NCBI GenBank assembly: GCA_020002185.1 | Contig: CM034533.1 | Coordinates: forward strand, 73,009,260 to 73,073,259 | DNA: 64,000 nucleotides | Direction of reading: 5' to 3' | Origin: Paraescarpia echinospica | Taxonomy: Eukaryota; Annelida; Polychaeta; Sabellida; Siboglinidae | Shown: in pieces, positions 12,001 through 27,000 of the stretch | How the letters are laid out: each line of letters starts with the position of its first letter | Position numbering within the stretch: position 1 is the first letter of the stretch | Translations under genes and position numbers: made by a program | The notes under the pieces: generated by a model | Told to the model about the DNA's origin: nothing | The model's database searches: none | What the model saw: only the letters and a program-made list of their open reading frames with translations

Positions 12001-15000
12001 AGAGTTGTCTACCCACAATTTAGAAAATATACAACAGGAGACACAACGATAGAGAAGCTTATTGACAGTTGGGATTTACATACATGACTTTCATTGTAAA
12101 GACACGAAATAGTTGATTTTGCTGACAATAAATATATTATTCAATCAGCAGCTCGCTCGTAGTTTCAAAAGCTTGTGTCGTTTCTTCGATCGTCTGTTGA
12201 GTCGAAAAAAACCACCGATGGAGTGACGTCAGCAGAAGCCATCGTCGAGTGTAGGGAGATGTACTAAATTACATTGCTATTGAATAGATTAAAAATAAGG
12301 GACAGTGAATTATTATCGGTCAATATAATGACTATGTACGTTTAACGATTCATATTGTAAGGAAAACGATAGCTTATCTAGGAAACGGTGATCTTACATT
12401 TCAGCATAAAACACATTCTTCGTAAAATAATCAGGGCTGGTTATAATATGGTGTATCGTTAGCGGTGTCGACCATCGCCTCCGTGGAATCAACTGGCTCG
12501 ACTGAAAGCTTGTCTTCTGCAGCGACAACAGAACCTGTCACAACTAGTTCGATCGAAGAAACAACGCAGACTGTTGAAACAACGAGCGAAGGTAAATTCC
12601 TCGCATTCATATCGGACATAAACTTACTATATAATTATACAAACATACTTCTCGAATCATATGCAGGGCTGCTTTTAATCTGGTGTGTCTTTAGCAGGGT
12701 CGACCACCGCCTCAGTGCAGACCACTGGATCGACAGGAAGCTTGTCATCGGAAGCGACAACAGAAACAGTCTCAACAAGTAAGATCGAAGGAACAACGCA
12801 GCCTGTTGAAACAACGAGCGAAGGTGAATACCACCCTTTCCTTACTGAAAACAAAATTCACAATATAATGAAGTGAATGCACAAGTGGTATATATATATA
12901 GTAATCGGATATAATATGAGATATTATAATAATTAATGAACATTTTCTCTAGAGCATCGCGAATATCTTTGTCCGATGATATAATCTGTAAATAATTGAA
13001 CTAGATTTTATTCGAACAATTGATTAGACTGAACAATATGACATTATCATATCGCAATACAATTATTATAAATGTGAAATAAGTCATACAGTCACGAAAA
13101 TAAAAGGTTTATTTGTCAAAAGTAGACCGTACTGATCAGTGTAAAAATATTATCGTTGTTTTACATGCAGGGCTGTTTTAAATCTCACATCTATTTAACA
13201 GCGTCAACCACCGCCTCGGTGGACACAACTGGTTCGACTGAAGGTTCGACCTCGGAAGCGACATCAGAAGCAGTCGCAACAAGTACGAGCGAAGAAACTA
13301 CGCAGACAGCTGAAACAACGAGCGAAGGTAAATACCACCTTTTCCTAACTGACAAAACAATTCACAATATAATAAAGTGAATGCACACATGGTATAGATA
13401 GAGTAATCGGATATAATATGTTATATTATAATAGTTAATAACAAACATTTCTAGAGCATCGCGAATTTCTTTGTCCGATGATATATTGTGTATACAATTG
13501 GACTAGATTTTATTTGAACAGTTGAATAGTCTTAACCATGTGACATTATCATATCGCAATACAATTATTGTAAATGTGTAATAAGTCATACAGTAACGAC
13601 AATAAATATATTTTATTTTTAAAAAGTAGATCGTACTAATCAGTGTAAAATACTATCGTTGTCTTACACGTATGGCAGTTTTTAATCTCACATCTATTTA
13701 ACAGCGTCGACAACCGCCTCGGTGGACACAACTGGATCGACTGAAGGTTCGACCTCGGAAGCGACAACAGAAGCAGTCGCAACAAGTACGAGCGAAGAAA
13801 CTACGCTGACAGCTGAAACAACGAGCGAAGGTAAATTCCTCGCATTCATATCGTTCAAAAACTCATTATATTATAATTATATAAATATATTATTCGAAAA
13901 ATATGCAGGGCGGCTTTTAATATGGTGTGTCTTTAGCAGCGTCGAGCACCGCCTCGGTTGAGACCACTGGATCGACAGAAAGCTTTTCCTCCACAGCAAC
14001 AACAGAAGCAGTCGCAACAAGTACGATCGAAGAAACGACACAAGCTGTTGAAACTACGAGCGAAGGTAAATACCTCTCGAAACCTCGTAGTATAATGACC
14101 TTAACATATACATTTATTGACGAATTGCTTGGATATATAGTGTGCTGTAAAAGCAAAATATTATCATGAAGTTGTTGGAATATTGTACAAAAGCTTAGAT
14201 GTTTGTTAAATGCACAGCTTGATATATGCCGAAAATTACATTCAACGATGTTTCTTAAAACAAACTCTGCTAAAAAATAACCTAGCTTTCACTCCATACA
14301 AGAATAGCTGTGACCGCCATTGACTATTACAAAAGAAACAATATTAAGAGTAAAATGCAGTGTTGATGCCGATTCCTTGTTAAACTGCGATTGTAGCAAA
14401 TACTACAACCGACACGACCACTATTTCTGAAGAATCATCAACAGCCACGCCATCTACAACCGAATCGATGGTGACAAGTACAACGGAGATAGAAAGTTCG
14501 ACTGCTTCAAGTAAACACCTGCCATTGTTCTCAGCTTCAGATACGTTTTTATCAGTTACCGACAATTCACCAGTAAATAATCCAACGTGTGCTTCCGTGC
14601 ATGTTGGGAAGAGTTGTCTACCCACAATTTATAAAATATACAACAGGAGACATAACGATAGAGAAGCTTATTGACAGTTGGGATTTACATACATGACTTT
14701 CATTGTAAAGACACGAAATAGTTGATTTTGCTGACAATAAATATATTATTCAATCAGCAGCTACTTCCGCTTCAACGACTGTTGAGTCGAAGAAAACCAC
14801 CGATGGAGTGACGTCAGCAGAAGCCGTCGTCGAGTGTAGGGAGATGTACTAAATTACATTGCTATTGAATAGATTAAAAATAAGGGACAGTGAATTATTA
14901 TCGGTCAATATAATGACTATGTACGTTTAACGATTCATATTGTAAGGAAAACGATAGCATATCTAGGAAACGGTGATCTTACATTTCAGCATAAAACACA

Positions 15001-18000
15001 TTCTTCGTAAAATAATCAGGGCTGGTTATAATATGGTGTATCGTTAGCGGTGTCGACCATCGCCTCCGCGGATTCAACTGGCTCGACTGAAAGCTTGTCT
15101 TCTACAGCGACAACAGAACCTGTCACAACTAGTTCGATCGAAGAAACAACGCAGACTGTTGAAACAACGAGCGAAGGTAAATTCCTCGCATTCATATCGG
15201 ACATAAACTTACTATATAATTATACAAACATACTTCTCGAATCATATGCAGGGCTGCTTTTAATCTGGTGTGTCTTTAGCAGGGTCGACCACCGCCTCAG
15301 TGCAGGCCACTGGATCGACAGAAAGCTTGTCATCGGAAGCGACAACAGAAACAGTCTCAACAAGTACGATCGAAGGAACAACGCAGCCTGTTGAAACAAC
15401 GAGCGAAGGTGAATACCACACTTTCCTAACTGAAAACAAAATTCACAATGTAAAGAAGTGAATGCACACGTGGTATACATATATATAGTAATCGGATATA
15501 ATATGAGATATTATAATAATTAACGAAAAAAAATTCTAGAGCATCGCGAATATCTTTGTCCGATGATATAATATGTAAATAATTGAACTAGATTTTATTC
15601 GAACAATTGATTAGACTGAACTATATGACATTATGATATCGCAATACAATTATTATAAATGTGTAATAAGTCATACAGTCACGAAAATAAAAGGTTTATT
15701 TGTCAAAAGTAGACCGTACTGATCAGTGTAAAAATATTATCGTTGTCTTACATGCAGGGCTGTTTTTAATCTCACATCTATTTAACAGCGTCAACCACCG
15801 CCTCGGTGGACACAACTGGTTCGACTGAAGGTTCGACCTCGGAAGCGACATCAGAAGCAGTCGCAACAAGTACGAGCGAAGAAACTACGCAGACAGCTGA
15901 AACAACGAGCGAAGGTAAATACCACCTTTTCCTAACTAACAAAACAATTCACAATATAATAAAGTGAATGCACACATGGTATAGATACAGTAATCGGATA
16001 TAATATGTTATATTATAATAGTTAATAACAAACATTTCTAGAGCATCGCGAATTTCTTTGTCCGATGATATATTGTGTATACAATTGGACTAGATTTTAT
16101 TTGAACAGTTGAATAGTCTTAACCATGTGACATTATCATATCGCAATACAATTATTGTAAATGTGTAATAAGTCATACAGTAACGACAATAAAAATATTT
16201 TATTTTTAAAAAGTAGATCGTACTAATCAGTGTAAAATACTATCGTTGTCTTACACGTATGGCTGTTTTTAATCTCACATCTATTTAACAGCGTCGACAA
16301 CCGCCTCGGTGGACACAACTGGATCGACTGAAGGTTCGACCTCGGAAGCGACAACAGAAGCAGTCGCAACAAGTACGATCGAAGAAACGACACAAGCTGT
16401 TGAAACTACGAGCGAAGGTAAATACCTCTCGAAACCTCGTAATATAATGACCTTAACATATACATTTATTGACGAATTGCTTGGATATATAGTGTGCTGT
16501 AAAAGCAAAATATTAACATGAAGTTGTTGGAATATTGTACAAAAGCTTAGATGTTTGTTAAATGCACAACTTGATATATGCCGAAAATTACATTCAACGA
16601 TGTTTCTTAAAACAAACTCTGCTAAAAAATAACCTAGCTTTCACTCCATACAAGAATAGCTGTGACCGCCATTGACTATTACAAAAGAAACAATATTAAG
16701 AGTAAAATGCAGTGTTGATGCTGATTCCTTGTTAAACTGCGATTGTAGCAAGTACTACAACCGACACGACCACTATTTCTGAAGAATCATCAACAGCCAC
16801 GCCATCTACAACCGAATCGATGGTGACAAGTACAACGGAGATAGAAAGTTCGACTGCTTCAAGTAAACACCTGCCATTGTTCTCAGCTTCAGATACGTTT
16901 TTATCAGTTACCGACAATTCACCAGTAAATAATCCAACGTGTGCTTCCGTGCATGTTGGGAAGAGTTGTCTACCCACAATTTATAAAATATACAACAGGA
17001 GACATAACGATAGAGAAGCTTATTGACAGTTGGGATTTACATACATGACTTTCATTGTAAAGACACGAAATAGTTGATTTTGCTGACAATAAATATATTA
17101 TTCAATCAGCAGCTACTTCCGCTTCAACGACTGTTGAGTCGAAGAAAACCACCGATGGAGTGACGTCAGCAGAAGCCGTCGTCGAGTGTAGGGAGATGTA
17201 CTAAATTACATTGCTATTGAATAGATTAAAAATAAGGGACAGTGAATTATTATCGGTCAATATAATGACTATGTACGTTTAACGATTCATATTGTAAGGA
17301 AAACGATAGCATATCTAGGAAACGGTGATCTTACATTTCAGCATAAAACACATTCTTCGTAAAATAATCAGGGCTGGTTATCATATGGTGTATCGTTAGC
17401 GGTGTCGACCATCGCCTCCGCGGATTCAACTGGCTCGACTGAAAGCTTGTCTTCTGCAGCGACAACAGAACCTGTCACAACTAGTTCGATCGAAGAAACA
17501 ACGCAGACTGTTGAAACAACGAGCGAAGGTAAATTCCTCGCATTCCTATCGGACATAAACTTACTATATAATTATACAAACATACTTCTCGAATCATATG
17601 CAGGGCTGCTTTTAATCTGGTGTGTCTTTAGCAGGGTCGACCACCGCCTCAGTGCAGACCACTGGATCGACAGAAAGCTTGTCATCGGAAGCGACAACAG
17701 AAACAGTCTCAACAAGTAAGATCGAAGGAACAACGCAGCCTGTTGAAACAACGAGCGAAGGTGAATACCACCCTTTCCTTACTGAAAACAAAATTCACAA
17801 TATAATGAAGTGAATGCACAAGTGGTATATATATATAGTAATCGGATATAATATGAGATATTATAATAATTAATGAACATTTTCTCTAGAGCATCGCGAA
17901 TATCTTTGTCCGATGATATAATCTGTAAATAATTGAACTAGATTTTATTCGAACAATTGATTAGACTGAACAATATGACATTATCATATCGCAATACAAT

Positions 18001-21000
18001 TATTATAAATGTGAAATAAGTCATACAGTCACGAAAATAAAAGGTTTATTTGTCAAAAGTAGACCGTACTGATCAGTGTAAAAATATTATCGTTGTTTTA
18101 CATGCAGGGCTGTTTTAAATCTCACATCTATTTAACAGCGTCAACCACCGCCTCGGTGGACACAACTGGTTCGACTGAAGGTTCGACCTCGGAAGCGACA
18201 TCAGAAGCAGTCGCAACAAGTACGAGCGAAGAAACTACGCAGACAGCTGAAACAACGAGCGAAGGTAAATACCACCTTTTCCTAACTGACAAAACAATTC
18301 ACAATATAATAAAGTGAATGCACACATGGTATAGATAGAGTAATCGGATATAATATGTTATATTATAATAGTTAATAACAAACATTTCTAGAGCATCGCG
18401 AATTTCTTTGTCCGATGATATATTGTGTATACAATTGGACTAGATTTTATTTGAACAGTTGAATAGTTTTAACCATGTGACATTATCATATCGCAATACA
18501 ATTATTGTAAATGTGTAATAAGTCATACAGTAACGACAATAAATATATTTTATTTTTAAAAAGTAGATCGTACTAATCAGTGTAAAATACTATCGTTGTC
18601 TTACACGTATGGCTGTTTTTAATCTCACATCTATTTAACAGCGTCGACAACCGCCTCGGTGGACACAACTGGATCGACTGAAGGTTCGACCTCGGAAGCG
18701 ACAACAGAAGCAGTCGCAACAAGTACGAGCGAAGAAACTACGCAGACAGCTGAAACAACGAGCGAAGGTAAATTCCTCGCATTCATATAGTTCAAAAACT
18801 CATTATATAATTATATAAATATATTATTCGAAAAATATGCAGGGCGGCTTTTAATATGGTGTGTCTTTAGCAGCGTCGAGCACCGCCTCGGTTGAGACCA
18901 CTGGATCGACAAATAGCTTTTCCTCCACAGCAACAACAGAAGCAGTCGCAACAAGTACGATCGAAGAAACGACACAAGCTGTTGAAACTACGAGCGAAGG
19001 TAAATACCTCTCGAAACCTCGTAATATAATGACCTTAACATATACATTTATTGACGAATTGCTTGGATATATAGTGTACTGTAAAAGCAAAATATTAACA
19101 TGAAGTTATTGGAATATTGTACAAAAGCTTATATGTTTGTTAAATGCACAACTTGATATATGCCGAAAATTACATTCAACGATGTTTCTTAAAACAAACT
19201 CTGCTAACAAATAAACTAGTTTTCACTCCATACAAGAATAGCTGTGACCGCCATTGACTATTACAAAAGAAACAATATTAAGAGTAAAATGCAGTGTTGA
19301 TGCCGATTCCTTGTTAAACTGCGATTGTAGCAAGTACTACAACCGACACGACCACTATTTCTGAAGAATCATCTACAGCCACGCCATCTACAACCGAATC
19401 GATGGTGACCAGTACAATGGAGATAGAAAGTTCGACTGCTTCAGGTAAACACCTGCGATTGTTCTCAGCTTCAGATACGTTTTTATAAGTTACCGACAAT
19501 TCACCAGTAAATAATCCAACGTGTGCTTCCGTGCATGTTGGGAAGAGTTGTCTACCCTCAATTTAGAAAATAAACAACAGGAGACATAACGATAGAGAAG
19601 CGTATTGACGGTTGGGATTTACATACATGACTTTCATTGTAAAGACACGAAATAGTTGATTTTGCTGACAATAAATATATTATTCAATCAGCAGCTACTT
19701 CCGCTTCAACGACTGTTGAGTCGATGAAAACCACCGATGGAGTGACGTCAGCAGAAGCCGTCGTCGAGTGTAGGGAGATGTACTAAATTACATTGCTATT
19801 GAATAGATTAAAAATAAGGGACAGTGAATTATTATCGGTCAATATAATGACTATGTATGTTTAACGATTCATATTGTAAGGAAAACGATAGCATATCTAG
19901 GAAACGGTGATCTTACATTTCAGCATAAAACACATTCTTCGTAAAATAATCAAATATAAAAATAATGTGGTGTATCGTTAGCAGTGTCGACCATCGCCTC
20001 CGTGGAATCAACTGGCTCGATTGAAAGCTTGTCTTCTGCAGCGACAACAGAACCTGTCACAACTACTTCGATCGAAGAAACAACGCAGACTGTTGAAACC
20101 ACGAGCGAAGGTAAATTCCTCGCATTCATATCGGTCATAAACTTACTATATAATTATATAAATATACTTCTCGAATCATACGCAGGGCTGCTTTTAATCT
20201 GGTGTGTCTTTAGCAGGGTCGACCACCGCCTCAGTGCAGACCACTGGATCGACAGAAAGCTTGTCATCGGAAGCGACGACAGACACAGTCTCAACAAGTA
20301 AGATCGAAGGAACAACGCAGCCTGTTGAAACAACGAACGAAGGTGTATACCACCCTTTCCAACTTAAAACAAAATTCACAATATAATGAAGTGAATGCAC
20401 ACGTGGTGTATATATATAGTAATCGAATATAATATGAGATATTATAATAATTAATGACAACATTTTTCTAGAGCATCGCGAATATCTTTGTCCGATGATA
20501 TAATCTGTATATAATTGAATTAGATTTTATTCGAACAATTGATAAGACTGAACTATATGACATTATCATATCGCAATACAATTATTATAAATGTGTAATA
20601 AGTCATACAGTCACGAAAATAAAAGGTTTATTTGTCAAAAGTAGACCGTACTTATCAGTGTAAAAATATTATCGTTGTCTTACATGCAGGGTTGTTTAAA
20701 ATCTCACATCTATTTAACAGCGTCAACCACCGCCTCGGTGGACACAACTGGTTCGACTGAAGGTTCGACCTCGGAAGCGACATCAGAAGCATTCACAACA
20801 AGTACGAGCGAAGAAACTACGCAGACAGCTGAAACAACGAGCGAAGGTAAATACCACCTTTTCCTAACTGACAAAACAATTCACAATATAATAAAGTGAA
20901 TGCACACATGGTATAGATACAGTAATCGGATATAATATGTTATATTATAATAGTTAATAACAAACATTTCTAGAGCATCGCGAATTTCTTTGTCCGATGA

Positions 21001-24000
21001 TATATTGTGTATACAATTGGACTAGATTTTATTTGAACAGTTGAATAGTCTTAACCATGTGACATTATCATATCGCAATACAATTATTGTAAATGTGTAA
21101 TAAGTCATACAGTAACGACAATAAAAATATTTTATTTTTAAAAAGTAGACCGTACTAATCAGTGTAAAATACTATCGTTGTCTTACACGTATGGCTGTTT
21201 TTAATCTCACATCTATTTAACAGCGTCGACAACCGCCTCGGTGGATACAACTGGATCGACTGAAGGTTCGACCTCGGAAGCGACAACAGAAGCAGTCGCA
21301 ACAAGTACGAGCGAAGAAACTACGCAGACAGCTGAAACAACGAGCGAAGGTAAATTCCTCGCATTCATATAGTTCAAAAACTCATTATATAATTATATAA
21401 ATATATTATTCGAAAAATATGCAGGGCGGCTTTTAATATGGTGTGTCTTTAGCAGCGTCGAGCACCGCCTCGGTTGAGACCACTGGATCGACAGATAGCT
21501 TTTCCTCCACAGCAACAACAGAAGCAGTCGCAACAAGTACGATCGAAGAAACGACACAAGCTGTTGAAACTACGAGCGAAGGTAAATACCTCTCGAAACC
21601 TCGTAATATAATGACCTTAACATATACATTTATTGACGAATTGCTTGGATATATAGTGTGCTGTAAAAGCAAAATATTAACATGAAGTTGTTGGAATATT
21701 GTACAAAAGCTTAGATGTTTGTTAAATGCACAACTTGATATATGCCGAAAATTACATTCAACGATGTTTCTTAAAACAAACTCTGCTAAAAAATAACCTA
21801 GCTTTCACTCCATACAAGAATAGCTGTGACCGCCATTGACTATTACAAAAGAAACAATATTAAGAGTAAAATGCAGTGTTGATGCCGATTCCTTGTTAAA
21901 CTGCGATTGTAGCAAGTACTACAACCGACACGACCACTATTTCTGAAGAATCATCTACAGCCACGCCATCTACAACCGAATCGATGGTGACCAGTACAAT
22001 GGAGATAGAAAGTTCGACTGCTTCAGGTAAACACCTGCGATTGTTCTCAGCTTCAGATACGTTTTTATAAGTTACCGACAATTCACCAGTAACTAATCCA
22101 ACGTGTGCTTCCGAGCATGTTGGGAAGAGTTGTCTACCCACAATTTAGAAAATAAACAACAGGAGACATAACGATAGAGAAGCGTATTGACGGTTGGGAT
22201 TTACATACATGACTTTCATTGTAAAGACACGAAAAAGTTGATTTTGCTGACAATAAATATATTATTCAATCAGCAGCTACTTCCGCTTCAACGACTGTTG
22301 AGTCGATGAAAACCACCGATGGAGTGACGTCAGCAGAAGCCGTCGTCGAGTGTAGGGAGATGTACTAAATTACATTGCTATTGAATAGATTAAAAATAAG
22401 GGACAGTGAATTATTATCGGTCAATATAATGACTATGTACGTTTAACGATTCATATTGTAAGGAAAACGATAGCATATCTAGGAAACGGTGATCTTACAT
22501 TTCAGCAAAAAACACATTCTTCGTAAAATAATCAAATATAAAAATAATGTGGTGTATCGTTAGCAGTGTCGACCATCGCCTCCGTGGAATCAACTGGTTC
22601 GACTGAAAGCTTGTCTTCTGCAGCGACAACAGAACCTGTCACAACTAGTTCGATCGAAGAAACAACGCAGACTGTTGAAACAACGAAAGAAGGTAAATTC
22701 CTCGTATTCATATCGGTCATAAACTTACTATATAATTATATAAACATACTTCTCGAATCATATGCAGGGCTGCTTTTAATCTGGTGTGTCTTTAGCAGGG
22801 TCGACCACCGCCTCAGTGCAGACCACTGGATCGACAGAAAGCTTGTCATCGGAAGCGACGACAGAAACAGTCTCAACAAGTAAGATCGAAGGAACAACGC
22901 AGCCTGTTGAAACAACGAACGAAGGTGAATACCACCCATTCCTAACTTAAAAACAAAATTCACAATATAATGAAGTGAATGCACACGTGGTATATATATA
23001 TATAGTAATCGAATATAATATGAGATATTATAATAATTAATGAAAACATTTTTCTAGAGCATCGCGAATATCTTTGTCCAATGATATAATCTGAAAATAA
23101 TTGAACTAGATTTTATTCGAACAATTGATTAGACTGAACTATATGACATTATCATATCGCAATACAATTATTATAAATGTGTAATAAGTCATACAGTCAC
23201 GAAAATAAAAGGTTTATTTGTCAAAAGTAGACCGTATTTATCAGTGTAAAAATATTATCGTTGTCTTACATGCAGGGCTGTTTTAAATCTCACATCTATT
23301 TAACAGCGTCAACCCCCGCCTCGGTGGACACAACTGGTTCGACTGAAGGTTCGACCTCGGAAGCGACATCAGAAGCAGTCGCAACAAGTATGAGCGAAGA
23401 AACTACGCAGACAGCTGAAACAACGAGCGAAGGTAAATACCACCTTTTCCTAACTTACAAAACAATTCACAATATAATAAAGTGAATGCACACATGGTAT
23501 AGATAAAGTAATCGGATATAATATGTAATATTATAATAGTTAATAAAAACATTTCTAGAGCATCGCGAATTTCTTTGTCCGATGATATATTTTGTATACA
23601 ATTGGACTAGATTTTATTCGAACAGTTGATTAGTCTTAACCATGTGACATTATCATATCGCAATACAATTATTGTAAATTTGTAATAAGTCATACCGTAA
23701 CGACAATAAAAAATTTTTTTTTTAAAGTAGACCGTACTAATCAGTGTAAAATACTATCGTTGTCTTACACGTATGGCTGTTTTTAATCTCACATCTATTT
23801 AACAGCGTGGATATCCGCCTCGGTGGACACAACTGGATCGACTGAAGGTTCGACCTCGGAAGCGACAACAGAAGCAGTCGCAACAAGTACGAGCGAAGAA
23901 ACTACGCAGACAGCTGAAACAACGAGCGAAGGTAAATACCACACTTTCCTAACTGACAAAACAATTCACAATATAATAATGTGAATGCACACATGGTATA

Positions 24001-27000
24001 GATACAGTAATCAGATATAATATGATATATTATAATAGTTAATAATAAAAATCATTTCTACAGCATCACGACGTTCATTGTCCGATTATATATTTTGTAT
24101 ACAATAGGATTAGATTTTATTCGAACAATTGATTAGTCTTATCCATGTGACATTATCATATTGCAATACAATTATTATAAATGTGTAATAAGTGATAGAG
24201 TAACGACAATAAAAATATTTTATTCTTAAAAAGTAGACAGTACTGACCAGTGTAAAATGCTATCGTTGTCCTACATGCAGGGCAGTTTCTAATCTCACAT
24301 CTATTTAAAAGCGTCGACCACCGCCTCGGTGGACACAACAGGATCGACTGAAGGTTCGACGTCGGAAGCGACAACAGAAGCAGTCGCAACAAGTACGAGT
24401 GAAGAAACTACGCAGACAGCTGAAACAACGAGCGAATGTAAATACCATCCTTTCCTAACTGATAAAACAATTAACAATATAATAAAGTGAATGCACACAT
24501 GGTATAGATACAGTAATCGGATATAATATGTTATATTATAATAGTTAATAAAAAAAAACATTTCTAGAGCATCGCGAATATCTTTGTCCGATGACATGAT
24601 ATGTAAATAATTGAACCCGATTTTATTCGAACAATTAATTAGACTGAACTATGTGACATTATCGTATCGCAATACAATTATTATAAATGTGCAATAAGTC
24701 ATAGATTAACGGCAATAACAAAATATTTTATTTTCAAAAAGTAGACCGTACTGACCACTGTAAAATGCTATCGTTGTCTTACATGCAGGGTTGTTTATAA
24801 TCTCACATCTATTTAACAGCGTCGACCACCGCCTCGGTGGACACAACTGGATCGACTGAAGTTTTGACCTCGGAAGCGACAACAGAAGCAATCGCAACAA
24901 GTACGAGTGAAGAAACTACGCAGACAGCTGAAACAACGAGCGATAGTAAATACCACTCTTTCCTAACTGACCAAACAATTCACAATATAATAAAGTGAAT
25001 GCACACGTGGTATAAATTAAGTAATCGTATATAATATGTGATATTATAATAACTAATAAAAACATTTTTCTAGAGTATCGCGAAGATCTTTGTCCGATCA
25101 TATAATTTGTAAATAATTTAACTCGATTTTATTCGAACAATTGATTAGACTAAACTATGTGACATTATCATATCGCAATACAATTATTATAAACGTGTAA
25201 TAAGTCATAGTCACGAAAATAAAAGGTTTATTTATCAAAGGTAGACCGTACTGATCAGTGTAAAATATTATCGATGTCTTACATGCAAGGCTATTTTTAA
25301 TCTCACATCTATTTAACAGCGTCGACCACCGCCTCTGTGGACACAACTGGATCGACTGAAGGTTCGACCTCGGAAGCGACAACAGAAGCAGTCGCAACAA
25401 GTAAGAGCGAAGAAACTACGCAGACAGCTGAAACAACGAGCGAAGGTTAATACCACCCTTTCCTAACTGACAAAACAATTCACAATATAATAAAGTGAAT
25501 GCACACATGGTATAGATAGAGAAATCATATATAATATGTTATATTATAATAGTTAATAAAAAAAAACATTTCTAGAGCATCGCGAATTTCTTTGTCCGAT
25601 TATATATTTTGTATACAATTGGATTAGATTTTATTCGAAGAGTTGATTAGTCTTAACCATGTGACATTATCTGATTGCAATACAATTTTTATAAATGTGT
25701 AATAAGTCATAGAGTAACGACAATAAAAATATTTTATTTTTAAAAAGTAGACCGTACTGATGAGTGTAAAATACTATCGTTGTCTTACATGCAGGGCTGT
25801 TTCTAATCTCACATCTATTTAACAGCGTCAGCCTCCGCCTCGGTGGACACAACAGGATCGACTGAAGGTTCGACCTCGGAAGCGACAACAGAAGCAGTCG
25901 CAACAAGTACGAGTGAAGAAACTACGCAGACAGCTGAAACAACGAGCGAAGGTAAATACCATCCCTTCCTAACTGATAAAACAATTCAAAATATAATAAA
26001 GTGAATGCACACATGGTATAGTTACAGTAATCGGATATAATATATTATATTATAATAGTTAATAAAAAAAAACATTTCTAGAGCATCGCGAAAATCTTTG
26101 TCCGATGACATGATGTATAAATAATTGAACTCGATTTTATTCGAACAATTAATTAGACTGAACTATGTGACATTATCGTATCGCAATACAATTATTATAA
26201 ATGTGCAATAAGTCATAGATTAACGGCAATAACAAAATATTTTATTTTTAAAAAGTAGACCGTACTGACCAGTGTAAAATGCTATCGTTGTCTTACATGA
26301 GGGTTGTTTATAATCTCACATCTATTTAACAGCGTCGATCACCGCCTCGGTGGACACAACTGGATCGACTGAAGTTTTGACCTCGGAAGCGACAACAGAA
26401 GCAATCGCAACAAGTACGAGTGAAGAAACTACGCAGACAGCTGAAACAACGAGCGATGGTAAATACCACTCTTTCCTAATTGACCAAACAATTCACAATA
26501 TAATGAAATGAATGCACACGTGGTATAGATTTACTAATCGCATATAATATGTGATATTATAATAACTAATAAAAACATTTCTCTAGAGTATCGCGAAGAT
26601 CTTTGTCCGATCATATAATGTGTAAATAATTGAACTCGATTTTATTCGAACAATTGATTAGACTAAACTATGTGACATTATCATATCGCAATACAATTAT
26701 TATAAACGTGTAATAAGTCATACAATCACGAAAATAAAAGGTTTATTTATCAAAGGTAGACCGTACTGATCAGTGTAAAATATTATCGTTGTCTTACATA
26801 CAGGACTATTTTTAATCCCACATCTATTTAACAGCGTCGACCACCGTCTCGTTGGACACAAGTGGATCGACTGAAGGTTCGACCTCGGAAGCGACAACAG
26901 AAGCAGTCGAAACAAGTACGAGTGAAGAAACTACGCAGGCAGCTGAAACAATGATCGAAGGTAAATACCACCCTTTTCTAACTGAAAAAACAATTCCCAA

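Larger units (their letters stand above)
1..23931 (+). repeat. Array 1: seven-exon higher-order repeat, about 2.58 kb period
   Basis: Ten blocks (first damaged, last only A1-A2) repeat the exon order A1-A2-B-C-D-E-F. A1 acceptor-to-acceptor spacings are about 2,581-2,587 bp for normal blocks. Block 5 is about 3,109 bp (one extra A exon) and block 7 about 2,350 bp (A2 and B fused into one). Introns within a block have class-specific lengths: A1-A2 about 374, A2-B about 106, B-C about 331, C-D about 247, D-E about 215, E-F about 106, F-A1 about 380. Confidence 0.9.
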
